DNA from: Clostridiaceae bacterium Marseille-Q4143 | Lineage (GTDB): Bacteria > Bacillota > Clostridia > Lachnospirales > Lachnospiraceae | NCBI GenBank assembly: GCA_018228645.1 | Contig: CP073693.1 | Location: 2,552,416 to 2,616,415, forward strand | DNA: 64,000 bases | Reading direction: 5' to 3' | Part shown: in pieces, positions 43,813 to 52,735 of the stretch | How positions within the stretch are numbered: the stretch's first letter is position 1 | How the letters are laid out: each line of letters opens with the position of its first letter | The notes under the pieces: generated by a model | Databases searched by the model: none | What the model saw: only the letters and a program-made list of their open reading frames with translations | Told to the model about the DNA's origin: nothing | Position numbers and translations under genes: made by a program

Positions 43813-44928
43813 ATGAAACAAAATGAGATTTTAGTTATTTACGGGAAAAACTATACCACACTTGCCAGACAGCTTCTGGAAGAGGCACATCTGGCAGAGA
43901 TGATTGGAGACAGGGAGAAAGTCATCGGGATCAAGCCTAATTTGGTAGCTCCTGTCCCGGCTGAAGATGGAGGAACAACCCATCCGGAAGTGGTAGAGGG
44001 CCTGATTCAGTACTTACAGGAACACGGATTTCGAAATCTACGGATTATGGAGGGTTCCTGGGTTGGTGACCGGACAGAGGAATCTTTTGAAGTCTGCGGC
44101 TATACCGCTCTGGCAGAAAAATATGGGGTGCAGCTCATCGATGCTCAGAAAGAGCCGGCAGTAATAAAGAATTGCAGCGGAATGGAACTGCATCTGTGTC
44201 GCTGCGCCACGGAAACAGATTTCATGATCAATGTTCCGGTCATGAAAGGCCATTGTCAGACACATATTACCTGTGCCCTGAAAAATATGAAAGGGCTGCT
44301 TCCTAATAAAGAGAAGCGAAGATTTCATGCGGAGGGACTGCACAGACCGATTGCTCATCTGGCCCTTGGCATTCATCAGGATTTTATTCTGGTGGACAGT
44401 ATCTGTGGGGATCTGAGTTTTGAGGATGGCGGAAATCCGGTGCAGATGGATCGGCTGATGGCAGGTACAGACCCGGTGCTTATGGATACATATGTGTGCA
44501 GAATGCTCGGTTATGAAGTACAGGATGTACCCTATATTCGTATGGCAGAAGAACTGGAAACAGGATCAGCAGATATGGAAAATGCAGTGATCCGGGAACT
44601 GAATGAGCCGCTTTATCCCATGCAGCAGGCGGATAAGAACCGGGTGATGCGGTTGTCGGAACTGGCAGAGGAAGTAGAATCCTGCAGTGCCTGCTATGCT
44701 TATCTGATTCCGGCCCTGGACATGCTGGATAAGGAAGGCCTGCTTGATGGGTTTGATGAAAAGATCTGTATTGGACAGGGATACCGCGGAAAGACCGGGG
44801 AATTGGGTGTGGGAAGCTGTACCTCCGGATTCTGCCACAGTCTGAAAGGTTGTCCGCCTACGGAAACCGAGATGTATGAATTTCTGAAAGAATATATGAC
44901 AAAAACCAAAGGAACTGACAGTATATGA
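43813..44928 (+). CDS. DUF362-domain iron-sulfur protein, 371 aa
   Basis: The DUF362 fold is shown by GIKPNLVAPVPAEDGGTTHPEVV and the MINVPVMKGHCQTHITCALKNMKGLLP segment. The C-terminus has a cysteine group (ESCSACYAY and GSCTSGFCHSLKGCPPTE) which may bind a cluster, although the classical ferredoxin CxxCxxC motif is absent. The role of this family is not known; several members lie beside other redox genes. The start ATG 43813 has only a weak ribosome site. Its stop overlaps hflX by 4 bp. Confidence 0.85.
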   Translation: MKQNEILVIYGKNYTTLARQLLEEAHLAEMIGDREKVIGIKPNLVAPVPAEDGGTTHPEVVEGLIQYLQEHGFRNLRIMEGSWVGDRTEESFEVCGYTALAEKYGVQLIDAQKEPAVIKNCSGMELHLCRCATETDFMINVPVMKGHCQTHITCALKNMKGLLPNKEKRRFHAEGLHRPIAHLALGIHQDFILVDSICGDLSFEDGGNPVQMDRLMAGTDPVLMDTYVCRMLGYEVQDVPYIRMAEELETGSADMENAVIRELNEPLYPMQQADKNRVMRLSELAEEVESCSACYAYLIPALDMLDKEGLLDGFDEKICIGQGYRGKTGELGVGSCTSGFCHSLKGCPPTETEMYEFLKEYMTKTKGTDSI

Positions 44929-46043
44929 GAGAAGAACCGAAGGAGCGGGCACTGCTTCTTGGCGTAAAATTAAATGATGGTGAAGATTTTGTCCGCTCCA
45001 TGGAAGAACTTGCCAACCTGGCAGTGGCCTGCGATATGGAAGTGGAAGGGCAGATTACCCAAAATATGGAACGACCTCATTCAGCCCTGTATATGGGAAA
45101 AGGAAAGCTTTCGGAAGTGAAAGCATACCTGGAACAGCATCCAGTGGATGTGGTGATTTTTGACCGCTCCCTTTCTCCGTCCCAGCTTCGCAATCTGGAG
45201 CAGATTCTGGACTGCGCGATTCTGGATCGTACCAGTCTGATTCTTGAGATCTTTGCGGAGCGGGCGAGAACCAGAGAAGCACGACTCCAGGTGGAATCGG
45301 CAAGACTGCAGTATGTGCTGCCACGTCTTACCGGTATGCATAAGGCACTGAGCCGTCAGGGCGGTGGAAGCGGTGTGTCCAATAAAGGAGCTGGCGAGAA
45401 AAAATTAGAGCTTGACCGTCGGAGAATCGAAAAACGGATGGCAGAACTTCGCCGTGAACTGGATCAGATTGCAAAAGAACGGGAAACACAGCGAAGAAGA
45501 CGGCAGGGAAGCGGCATTCTCAGAGTGGCGTTGGTGGGATATACCAATGCCGGAAAATCCACGTTGATGAATCATATGCTGGACCGTTACACCAGGGATG
45601 ACTCAAGGAAAGTGCTGGAAAAGGATATGCTGTTTGCTACGCTGGATACCACAGTGCGCAGAATTCATATGGGGCAGGGAAAAGAATTCCTTCTGTCTGA
45701 TACGGTTGGCTTTATCCATCAGCTTCCAACAGGTCTGGTAAAGGCATTCCGTTCCACGCTGGAAGAAGCAAGAGAAGCGGATCTTCTGCTGCATGTGCTG
45801 GATTATTCCGATGAATCCTGCCGACATCAGAAAGAAGTGACGGAAGAGACATTAAAAGAACTGGGAGCAGGAGATATTCCGGTAATTTATGTATACAATA
45901 AGGCGGATTTAAAAGAAACGGAAGATGGAGAAAAGTGCAAGCTTCCGAAGATTCAGGATAACAGGATCTATATGTCAGCAAAAACAGGAGAAGGAATTCC
46001 TGAACTGGCAGACATGATCTGGAAGTATGGCGGGAGGAAGTAG
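44925..46043 (+). CDS. hflX: GTPase HflX, 372 aa
   Basis: An HflX GTPase rescuing stalled or heat-damaged ribosomes. The N-terminal domain ends in the RLQYVLPRLTGMHKALSRQGGGSG region with linker helices, then the G domain: G1 GYTNAGKST (about residue 205), G3 DTVGFIHQLP, G4 NKAD and G5 SAKTG. It is slightly shorter than many relatives at the N-terminus. It starts inside the previous gene's stop (4-bp overlap) and is followed by a HAD gene after three bases, in a long packed run of genes. Confidence 0.95.
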   Translation: MREEPKERALLLGVKLNDGEDFVRSMEELANLAVACDMEVEGQITQNMERPHSALYMGKGKLSEVKAYLEQHPVDVVIFDRSLSPSQLRNLEQILDCAILDRTSLILEIFAERARTREARLQVESARLQYVLPRLTGMHKALSRQGGGSGVSNKGAGEKKLELDRRRIEKRMAELRRELDQIAKERETQRRRRQGSGILRVALVGYTNAGKSTLMNHMLDRYTRDDSRKVLEKDMLFATLDTTVRRIHMGQGKEFLLSDTVGFIHQLPTGLVKAFRSTLEEAREADLLLHVLDYSDESCRHQKEVTEETLKELGAGDIPVIYVYNKADLKETEDGEKCKLPKIQDNRIYMSAKTGEGIPELADMIWKYGGRK

Positions 46044-46046
46044 TAT

Positions 46047-46703
46047 ATGAGTATTCGTGCGGTCATCTTTGATATGGACGGTGTTTTGATTGATACGGAA
46101 CGCCACCTATTTGACTGCTGGCAGCAGGCGGCAGCGGAAGCAGGCTATGATCTCACAAAAGAGCAGCTTCTGGGAATCAGGAGTCTGGCTGCGGAGTTTG
46201 CGATCCCTCATTTCCGGGAACTGATGGGTGAAAGATTTGACTATCAGGAAATCCGGAGACGGAGAAAAGAACTGATGAGCGCTTATATTGAAACGCATGG
46301 AATTGACAAAAAGCCATGTGTGGATGAACTGCTTGATTATCTGCAAAGTCATGGCTACAAGACAGCGGTGGCGACAGCCACTGACCCGGAGCGGGCGGAG
46401 AAATATTTAAGAAGTATTGGAATCTATGAGAAATTCGACAGGGTGGTCTGCGCGACGACGGTACCGCACGGAAAACCAATGCCGGATGTATATCTGTATG
46501 CCTGTGAGCAGATAGGGGAACAACCTTCGGACTGCATGGCAATTGAAGATTCAGATAACGGTGCGCTGTCTGCTCACAGAGCAGGATGTCATGTGGTGAT
46601 GGTGCCGGATTTGGCAGGACCAATGCCGGAGACAGAGGAGTATCTGACTGGCGTGGCATCGGATTTAAGCCAGGTGATTCCGGTTCTGGAGGAGATGAAG
46701 TAA
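46047..46703 (+). CDS. HAD-superfamily phosphatase, beta-phosphoglucomutase-like, 218 aa
   Basis: Motif I DMDGVLIDTE, a small helical cap, motif II TATDPE and motif III/IV GKPMPDVYLYACEQIG ... IEDSDNGALSAHRAGC. The family includes phosphatases and beta-phosphoglucomutases; the second catalytic Asp is present (DMDGVL), but substrate is unknown. It is only three bases after hflX and directly abuts the CapA gene. Confidence 0.92.
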   Translation: MSIRAVIFDMDGVLIDTERHLFDCWQQAAAEAGYDLTKEQLLGIRSLAAEFAIPHFRELMGERFDYQEIRRRRKELMSAYIETHGIDKKPCVDELLDYLQSHGYKTAVATATDPERAEKYLRSIGIYEKFDRVVCATTVPHGKPMPDVYLYACEQIGEQPSDCMAIEDSDNGALSAHRAGCHVVMVPDLAGPMPETEEYLTGVASDLSQVIPVLEEMK

Positions 46704-47927
46704 GTGAGCAGACGGAAAGTGTTGCTGGCAGTGTTCCTGCTGGCAGGTATGAGTATCTGGACAGCCTGCGGGACTGTTGAGCAGAAAGCGGAAATCAGTC
46801 AGAAAACAGTAGAAACCGAAGAGACAGATGAAGGGGAGCAGACAGAACAGAAAGCCGGAACAGAAGAACAGGTGGAAGCACCGGATCTTCATGCCTATGA
46901 TTTTACAGTTGCGTTTGCCGGAGATATTAATCTGGCAGATAACTGGAGTATTATGGAATATTATGAGCAGCAGGAAAATGGAATTTATGACTGTATCGAT
47001 CCGGAGCTGATCCGTAGAATGCAGGAGGCAGATCTGACCTGTGTCAATCTGGAATTCTGTATGTCTGACCGCGGAATGCCCATGGAAGGAAAGAAGTATA
47101 CATTCCGGGCAAAACCGGAGCGGGTGGAAATACTGAAAGAACTGGGTGTGGATCTTGCCAATCTGGCCAACAATCATATCTATGATTATGGGACAGATGC
47201 ATTTCTGGACACTCTGGATATTCTGGATGTTGGTGGAATTGCCCATGCAGGGGCAGGAAAAAACGCAGTAGAGGCAGAAGAACCATTTTACGCAGAGATA
47301 GATGGTCGTACGGTGGCGGTAGTATCGGCCACCAGAGCGGAGAAATACATTCTGACACCGGAAGCAGACGAGGACAATCCTGGTGTGTTCCGGTGTTATG
47401 ATATGGCAAAGGTGCTGCAGAAAGTGCAGGAGACAAAAGAAAAAGCGGATTTTGTTATTGCCTATATCCACTGGGGGACAGAATACAGTGAAACGCTGGA
47501 AACTGCTCAGACCGAGGGAGCCAGAGAGCTGATTGACGCGGGAGCCGATGTGGTGCTCGGTGCACATCCTCACTGTCTGCAGGGGATGGAATATTATAAT
47601 GGAAAGCCAATCCTGTACAGCCTTGGAAACTACTGGTTTAATGAAAAAACGCTGGATACCATTCTTGCGGAACTTCATTTTTACGGGAATGATGAGGAAC
47701 AACATCTGGAAGTGACCGCCGTTCCGGCCAGACAGGAAGCACATTATACGAGGCTTTTGACAGAACATCAGGAAGTAGAAACATGGAACAGACATGTGGA
47801 GAGTATGGAGCCTCATACAATAAAGATAGATAAAGAAGGAGTTATAAGAGATGGAGATCAGACCAGCGAATCCGAAGGAACTCCGGCAGATGAAGAAGCT
47901 GTATCTGCAGGCATTTCCGAAGAGTGA
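46704..47927 (+). CDS. CapA-family (poly-gamma-glutamate-type) lipoprotein, 407 aa
   Basis: An exported metallophosphatase-like protein: the signal peptide ends near IWTACGT (lipobox-like), an acidic linker follows, then the PGA_cap domain with VAFAGDINLADNW, NLANNHIYDYGTDAF, YIHWGTEYSE and GAHPHCLQGMEYY. Members are linked to surface polymer formation in Bacillus, but many act elsewhere. GTG 46704 abuts the HAD gene. Its last 77 bp overlap the next gene in another frame. Confidence 0.88.
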   Translation: MSRRKVLLAVFLLAGMSIWTACGTVEQKAEISQKTVETEETDEGEQTEQKAGTEEQVEAPDLHAYDFTVAFAGDINLADNWSIMEYYEQQENGIYDCIDPELIRRMQEADLTCVNLEFCMSDRGMPMEGKKYTFRAKPERVEILKELGVDLANLANNHIYDYGTDAFLDTLDILDVGGIAHAGAGKNAVEAEEPFYAEIDGRTVAVVSATRAEKYILTPEADEDNPGVFRCYDMAKVLQKVQETKEKADFVIAYIHWGTEYSETLETAQTEGARELIDAGADVVLGAHPHCLQGMEYYNGKPILYSLGNYWFNEKTLDTILAELHFYGNDEEQHLEVTAVPARQEAHYTRLLTEHQEVETWNRHVESMEPHTIKIDKEGVIRDGDQTSESEGTPADEEAVSAGISEE

Positions 47928-48405
47928 AAGGAAACCATTCCGACTGATGAGAAAGAAGGCGCGGGAAGGTGTGATGGAGCTTCTGGTGATTCATGAGAAG
48001 AAGGAACTTCTCGGGCTTGCCATTACTGTGCGCTATAAAGATATGGTGCTGCTTGATTATTTTGCAGTAGAAACAGGACACAGAGGAAAGAAGATTGGTT
48101 CCTGTGCGCTGGAGCTGTTAAAGCAGCGTTATAAAGACTGCAGATTTATGCTGGAAATTGAACTTCCGGAGACGGAAGGTCCTGGACAGGATCTGAGAAT
48201 CCGGAGAAAACAGTTTTATTTGAGAAACGGAATGAAGGAGACCGGAATTAAAGTCTGTCTGTTTCTGGTTCCCATGGAACTTCTGACAGATGGAAAAGCC
48301 GTGTCTTTCGAAGAATATTATGCGCTCTATGAACATACCATAGGACCCGCTTTTGCAAGGAAAGTAGAGAGACTTGCGGCGAAAAAAGGAGATGCAGAAT
48401 CATGA
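47851..48405 (+). CDS. GNAT-family N-acetyltransferase, 184 aa
   Basis: The GNAT core is visible as LLDYFAVETGHRGKKIGSCALELLKQ (acetyl-CoA-binding R/Q-x-x-G-x-G/A-like loop as HRGKKIGS) with preceding strand LGLAITVRYKDMVLL. It would acetylate an amine group; substrate unknown. It starts within the CapA coding end (ATG 47851 behind GAAGGAG) and overlaps the methionine aminopeptidase gene by 4 bp. Confidence 0.88.
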   Translation: MEIRPANPKELRQMKKLYLQAFPKSERKPFRLMRKKAREGVMELLVIHEKKELLGLAITVRYKDMVLLDYFAVETGHRGKKIGSCALELLKQRYKDCRFMLEIELPETEGPGQDLRIRRKQFYLRNGMKETGIKVCLFLVPMELLTDGKAVSFEEYYALYEHTIGPAFARKVERLAAKKGDAES

Positions 48406-49184
48406 GAAGAAGGAAGAAAGTCATGAAAGTAGGAAATGTGCTCGTGAAGAGCGTAGAACAGATCGAGGGAATCCGTGAAAGTGGAAAGATCAACACGGCA
48501 GTGCTGGATTATGTGGAGGCACATATTCAGGCAGGCATTTCCACAGAAGAGATCGATCGCTGGGTTTATGAGGAAACTGTAAGAATGGGAGCAATTCCGG
48601 CGCCTTTGAATTATGAAGGCTTTCCGAAGAGCGTGTGTACGTCCAGAAATAATGTTATCTGCCATGGTATTCCCAATGAGAAGGAGATTCTGAAAGAAGG
48701 AGATATCATCAATGTGGATGTGTCTACCATCTACAACGGTTATTTTTCGGATGCATCCAGAATGTTTTGTATCGGGGAAGTGAGTGCGGATAAGAAACGT
48801 CTGGTACAGGTGGCAAAAGAATCCATTCAGGTGGGATTGATGGAAGTGAAGCCATGGAAACCGCTGGGAGATATGGGACATGCGATTCATATGTATGCCA
48901 TGAGCCAGGGTTATTCGGTGGTAGAACAGATTGGAGGACATGGTGTAGGACTGAAATTCCATGAAGATCCGTTTGTCAGCTATGTATCGCCGAAAGGAAC
49001 CGGAGAAATCATGGTACCCGGTATGGTATTTACCATTGAACCGATGATTAACATGGGAAGTCCGGAATTTTTCGTGGATGACAGCAATGGCTGGACCGTT
49101 TATACAGAGGATGGAATGCCTTCCGCGCAGTGGGAAGTGACCGTAGCTGTGATGGAGAATGGTTATGAGGTTCTGACACATTAG
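48402..49184 (+). CDS. map: Type I methionine aminopeptidase, 260 aa
   Basis: Removes the initiator methionine from nascent proteins. Metal-ligand segments are visible: INVDVSTIYNGYFSDASRMF (two Asp), GHGVGLKFHEDP (His), FTIEPMI (Glu) and AQWEVTVAV (Glu), with the substrate His in NNVICHGIP. The length and no SEC-C zinc arm fit the basic type I form. ATG 48402 overlaps the acetyltransferase gene; an ATG at 48423 is an alternative start. Whether another copy exists near the ribosomal operon cannot be seen from here. Confidence 0.95.
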   Translation: MRRRKKVMKVGNVLVKSVEQIEGIRESGKINTAVLDYVEAHIQAGISTEEIDRWVYEETVRMGAIPAPLNYEGFPKSVCTSRNNVICHGIPNEKEILKEGDIINVDVSTIYNGYFSDASRMFCIGEVSADKKRLVQVAKESIQVGLMEVKPWKPLGDMGHAIHMYAMSQGYSVVEQIGGHGVGLKFHEDPFVSYVSPKGTGEIMVPGMVFTIEPMINMGSPEFFVDDSNGWTVYTEDGMPSAQWEVTVAVMENGYEVLTH

Positions 49185-49216
49185 TGGAAACAGCAGAAAA
49201 AAGGAGGAAAGAGAAG

Positions 49217-50422
49217 ATGGAATATACGTATCCGGCATATTTTTATGATTTTCAATGTGTTGCCTCGGAGTGCACAGATACTTGCTGTGCGGCCTGGGAG
49301 ATTATGATTGACCCGGTATCTTTGAAAAAATATCGGAAATATCCCGGATTTTTTGGAAACCGGCTAAAAAATTCCATCGACTGGGAACGGAAATCTTTTG
49401 AACAGTATGCAGGAAGATGCTCGTTCCTGAATGAGGAAAATCTGTGTGATATCTATACGGAAGCAGGAAAGAAAATGCTCTGCAAGACCTGTACCCGGTA
49501 TCCGAGACACTATGAAGAATATGAAAATCTGAGAGAGATTTCCCTCTCTCTTTCCTGTCCGGCTGCTGCTAGAATGATTCTGGGCAGCAGTGAGCCTGTG
49601 ACATTCTTAAGTTCCTGCAGGGAGACCCCGGAGGAAGAATATGAAAGCTTTGATTTCTTTTTGTTTACCAAACTGCAGGAAATCAGAGATTATTTATATG
49701 AAGTGATTCAGAACAGGGAACTGCCGGTGGAAGACCGTGCGGCACTGATTCTGGCAGTGACCCATGATCTTGAAAAACGAATCCGGAAGGGACGGCTCTA
49801 TGAGATTGATGATATGCTGAATCGATGTCAGACACCGGTATTTCAGAAAAAAGCGGCGGAAAAATGGCGCCTTTTCCGCGGACAGGAATCGAAAGCAAAG
49901 CATGAAATGCATGCATTGTTCCGCAGAATGTACCGTTTGGAAGTGCTGGATCCGAAGTGGACTGCATTTTTGAAAAAAGCAGAGCATCAGCTGTATGAAG
50001 AGCTTTCGGCAGAAACTTACGGACAGGTCTGTTCTAAGTTTCGTGAGTTTATGAAAGAACGGGAATATGAGTATGAGCAGCTTCTGATGTATTTTGTATT
50101 TACCTATTTCTGCGGGGCTGTTTATGATGAAAATGCGTTTGCAAAAGTGAAATTTGCCGTATACTGTACATGGATGATACGGGAATTGGATATGGCGCGC
50201 TGGCTGGAAAAGGGCAGAACATTTACGCTGGATGATCAGATTGAAATTGCGCATCGTCTGTCCAGAGAAATTGAACACTCTGATCCGAATCTGGAAGCGC
50301 TGGAACACATGATGTTGGAGGAATCGGTGTTTTCCCTTCAGAAACTGTTAAGCGGAATCTTGGGAACGACCAGGCAGCCTGAGAAAAAAATGACGAAAGA
50401 AACAGAGGAAACAGAAGTATGA
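49217..50422 (+). CDS. fliB: FliB-family (flagellin lysine-N-methylase-like) cysteine-rich protein, 401 aa
   Basis: The family is shown by the N-terminal FQCVASECTDTCCAAWEI, CDIYTEAGKKMLCKTCTRYPRHYEE and SLSCPAAAR segments: a set of conserved cysteines that probably bind a cluster or metal. FliB methylates lysines of flagellin in Salmonella. No flagellar gene lies anywhere in the window, so in this organism it may act on another protein or be a moonlighting relative. AAGGAGG at 49201-49207 sets ATG 49217; the GTG at 49184 is upstream of it. It overlaps add by 4 bp. Confidence 0.87.
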   Translation: MEYTYPAYFYDFQCVASECTDTCCAAWEIMIDPVSLKKYRKYPGFFGNRLKNSIDWERKSFEQYAGRCSFLNEENLCDIYTEAGKKMLCKTCTRYPRHYEEYENLREISLSLSCPAAARMILGSSEPVTFLSSCRETPEEEYESFDFFLFTKLQEIRDYLYEVIQNRELPVEDRAALILAVTHDLEKRIRKGRLYEIDDMLNRCQTPVFQKKAAEKWRLFRGQESKAKHEMHALFRRMYRLEVLDPKWTAFLKKAEHQLYEELSAETYGQVCSKFREFMKEREYEYEQLLMYFVFTYFCGAVYDENAFAKVKFAVYCTWMIRELDMARWLEKGRTFTLDDQIEIAHRLSREIEHSDPNLEALEHMMLEESVFSLQKLLSGILGTTRQPEKKMTKETEETEV

Positions 50423-51390
50423 ATCAGGAAATTTTAAAAATGCCGAAAGTGGAACTTCACTGCCATCTGGACGGCTCTCTGACACTGGCAAGCGTGCGGG
50501 AAATTCTGGGAAAGGATATTTCGCCAGAAGAACTGCAGGTGCAGCCGGACTGTCAGAATCTGGCGGAATATCTGCAGAAATTTGACCTGCCAATCCAGTG
50601 TCTGCAGACGCCGGAGGGCATCAAAAAAGCCAGCAGGAATTTTTTACTGGATGTGGCAAAAGAAAATGTCCGCTATGTGGAAGTGAGGTTTGCTCCCACC
50701 TGTTCTGTGAATGATCACATGAATTATGGAACGGTGATCGAGTCGGTGCTGGACGGACTGAAAGAAGCCAAAGAGCAGTGCGGAACATTTTATAATGTCA
50801 TTGTCTGCGCCATGCGGCATCATGATCTGGAGACGAACCTTGCCATGTTAAAGGGTTGCCGGGAATTTTTAGGAGAAGGCGTCTGCGCGGCGGATCTGGC
50901 AGGAGATGAAGCAGCATGGCCTATGGAAAAGTTTGTGGAGCTTTTTAAGGAAGCAAAGAAACTGGAATATCCGTATACCATCCATGCAGGAGAGTGCGGA
51001 AGAGCAGAGAACATTCTGGGCGCAGTAGAACTGGGTGCTGCGAGAGTGGGCCACGGCATTGCCATGGGCAGACGGAAAGATATCATGGATGTCTGCAGAA
51101 GACACAGAACCGGCATTGAGATGTGTCCGGTGAGCAACCTGCAGACTCATGCAGTGAACAGCTGGGAGCAGTATCCCATCAGGGAATTCCTGGAAGAAGG
51201 ACTTTTGGTAACATTAAATACCGATAACCGTACTGTCAGCGGAACAACCCTTTCCAGGGAGATGGAAGAGGTACAGAAACACTGTGGAATCCCACTGGAG
51301 GAATTCTATCGGATAGAGCGTAATGCGGTGGAAGTGGCTTTTGCCGATGACAGCGTGAAACATGAATTATGGAAAATGATGAGAGTTTGA
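50419..51390 (+). CDS. add: Adenosine deaminase, 323 aa
   Basis: Deaminates adenosine and deoxyadenosine to inosine forms. Zinc ligands HCH as H14/H16 in VELHCHLDGS, the catalytic HAGE segment (about 188), VGHGIAM, and the C-terminal NTDNR loop are visible. The second Asp of the usual TDD motif is Asn here, a variation I have seen in this group. It is the last gene of the packed run beginning with DUF362 and lies 84 bp before the nucleoside-type transporter genes. Confidence 0.93.
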   Translation: MNQEILKMPKVELHCHLDGSLTLASVREILGKDISPEELQVQPDCQNLAEYLQKFDLPIQCLQTPEGIKKASRNFLLDVAKENVRYVEVRFAPTCSVNDHMNYGTVIESVLDGLKEAKEQCGTFYNVIVCAMRHHDLETNLAMLKGCREFLGEGVCAADLAGDEAAWPMEKFVELFKEAKKLEYPYTIHAGECGRAENILGAVELGAARVGHGIAMGRRKDIMDVCRRHRTGIEMCPVSNLQTHAVNSWEQYPIREFLEEGLLVTLNTDNRTVSGTTLSREMEEVQKHCGIPLEEFYRIERNAVEVAFADDSVKHELWKMMRV

Positions 51391-51473
51391 AAAATACTTC
51401 TTTTCATTTATGCAGATTGATGGTATTATAGAATAAGGTGAATAGCCGAAAAAGAAAAAAAGGAGAGAAACAT

Positions 51474-52562
51474 ATGAAAAAGAAAATGCTGGCTGTATTG
51501 TTAGCTGGTGCTATGGTGGCATCCCTGACTGCTTGCGGAGGAAGCAATTCTGCTGATACTGCAGATACTACCAAAACTGAGGAGAGCGGAGATAGCGCTG
51601 AGGCTGCTGACACCAAAGATGCTTCTGAGTTCAAAGTAGGTCTGATCACTGACGTAGGTGGTGTAAACGATGGTTCCTTCAACCAGTCTTCCTGGGAAGG
51701 ACTTGAGAGAGCAGGCGAGGAGCTTGGTGTGACTGTTAACTATCTGGAATCCGCTACGGACGCTGACTATGCTCCGAACTTGGAGACTTTTGTTGATGAG
51801 GATTATGATCTGATCATCAGCGTTGGCTACATGCTTGCTGATGCAACGAGAGCAGCAGCAGAAGCTAACCCGGATACCAAATTCGCTATCATCGATGATT
51901 CTTCCATCGATCTGCCGAACGTAACCAGCCTTATCTTCCATGCAGAGCAGGCTTCCTATCTGGTAGGATATGTAGCTGGTCTAACAACCAAGACCAACAA
52001 TATCGGTTTCGTAGTTGGTATGACCAACGAGACCATGAACCAGTTCGGTTATGGTTACTATGCAGGTGCTAAGGATGCAAATCCGGACGTTACCGTACAG
52101 CAGTTCAATGCAAACTCTTTCGCTGATTCCGCTACTGGTAAGACCATGGCAAACACTGCGATTACCAACGGCGCTGACATCGTATTCCAGGCAGCAGGTG
52201 CTACTGGACTTGGTGTTATTGAGGCTTGCCAGGAGGCAGGGGTTTATGCAATCGGTGTTGACTCTGACCAGTCCAGCATCGCTCCGAACACTGTCCTGAC
52301 TTCCGCTATGAAGAGAGTCGACAACGCAGTATACGAAGCAGTTCAGGAGCTCATCGACGGAACTCTTGAAGGCGGCATTAAATCCTTCGACCTGGCAGCA
52401 GGCGGTGTTGATATTGCTCCGAGCCAGGATCTGATCGCTCCGGAAGTTATCACTGCAGTTGAGGAAGTAAAAGAGAAAATCGTCAGCGGCGAAGTGGTAG
52501 TTCCGGCTGACAAAGAGTCCTTCGAAGCTAAATATGGTGCTGATGCATATCAGTTAGACTAA
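51474..52562 (+). CDS. BMP-family nucleoside-binding lipoprotein, 362 aa
   Basis: Signal peptide with lipobox SLTACGG at about residue 20, then a basic membrane protein (BMP/PnrA) domain: VGLITDVGGVNDGSFNQSSWEG and the NNIGFVVGMTNETMNQFGYGYYAGA and FQAAGATGLGVIEACQEAG segments. These bind purine or pyrimidine nucleosides outside the cell. AAAGGAG precedes ATG 51474. It is the only binding protein for the two copies of the ATPase/permease genes in the window. Codon use is strongly biased toward gct, gtt and ttc, suggesting heavy expression. Confidence 0.93.
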   Translation: MKKKMLAVLLAGAMVASLTACGGSNSADTADTTKTEESGDSAEAADTKDASEFKVGLITDVGGVNDGSFNQSSWEGLERAGEELGVTVNYLESATDADYAPNLETFVDEDYDLIISVGYMLADATRAAAEANPDTKFAIIDDSSIDLPNVTSLIFHAEQASYLVGYVAGLTTKTNNIGFVVGMTNETMNQFGYGYYAGAKDANPDVTVQQFNANSFADSATGKTMANTAITNGADIVFQAAGATGLGVIEACQEAGVYAIGVDSDQSSIAPNTVLTSAMKRVDNAVYEAVQELIDGTLEGGIKSFDLAAGGVDIAPSQDLIAPEVITAVEEVKEKIVSGEVVVPADKESFEAKYGADAYQLD

Positions 52563-52597
52563 TTCTGACTGTAAACTGAATATCCAGTGTGTTCTGC

Positions 52598-52705
52598 GCG
52601 GGGTCTGCATATTTGCGGACCCCGCAAGCACATACGGATATTTTCGGGATACATATCTTCGATAGAGAGGGGAATCCACGGGTTCTCCTGTCTACGGAAG
52701 ATATG
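52598..52705 (+). promoter_or_regulatory. Two hairpins between the binding protein and ATPase genes (copy 1)
   Basis: GCGGGGTC (52598-52605) and GACCCCGC (52618-52625) form a perfect stem without a T-run, and CATATCTTC (52652-52660) pairs with GAAGATATG (52697-52705), extended inward by TAGA/TCTA. They fit RNA structures that stabilise the upstream binding-protein mRNA or slow readthrough. Nothing like this precedes the second ATPase copy at 60470. Confidence 0.5.
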
Positions 52706-52735
52706 CCGATTTTACATAAACAGGAGGGAAGAAAC

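Noticed and set aside
46665..47816. A 383-codon minus-strand open frame opposite the CapA gene
   Set aside because: The CapA protein has a signal peptide and clear domain motifs on the plus strand; the other frame shows no domain or ribosome site.
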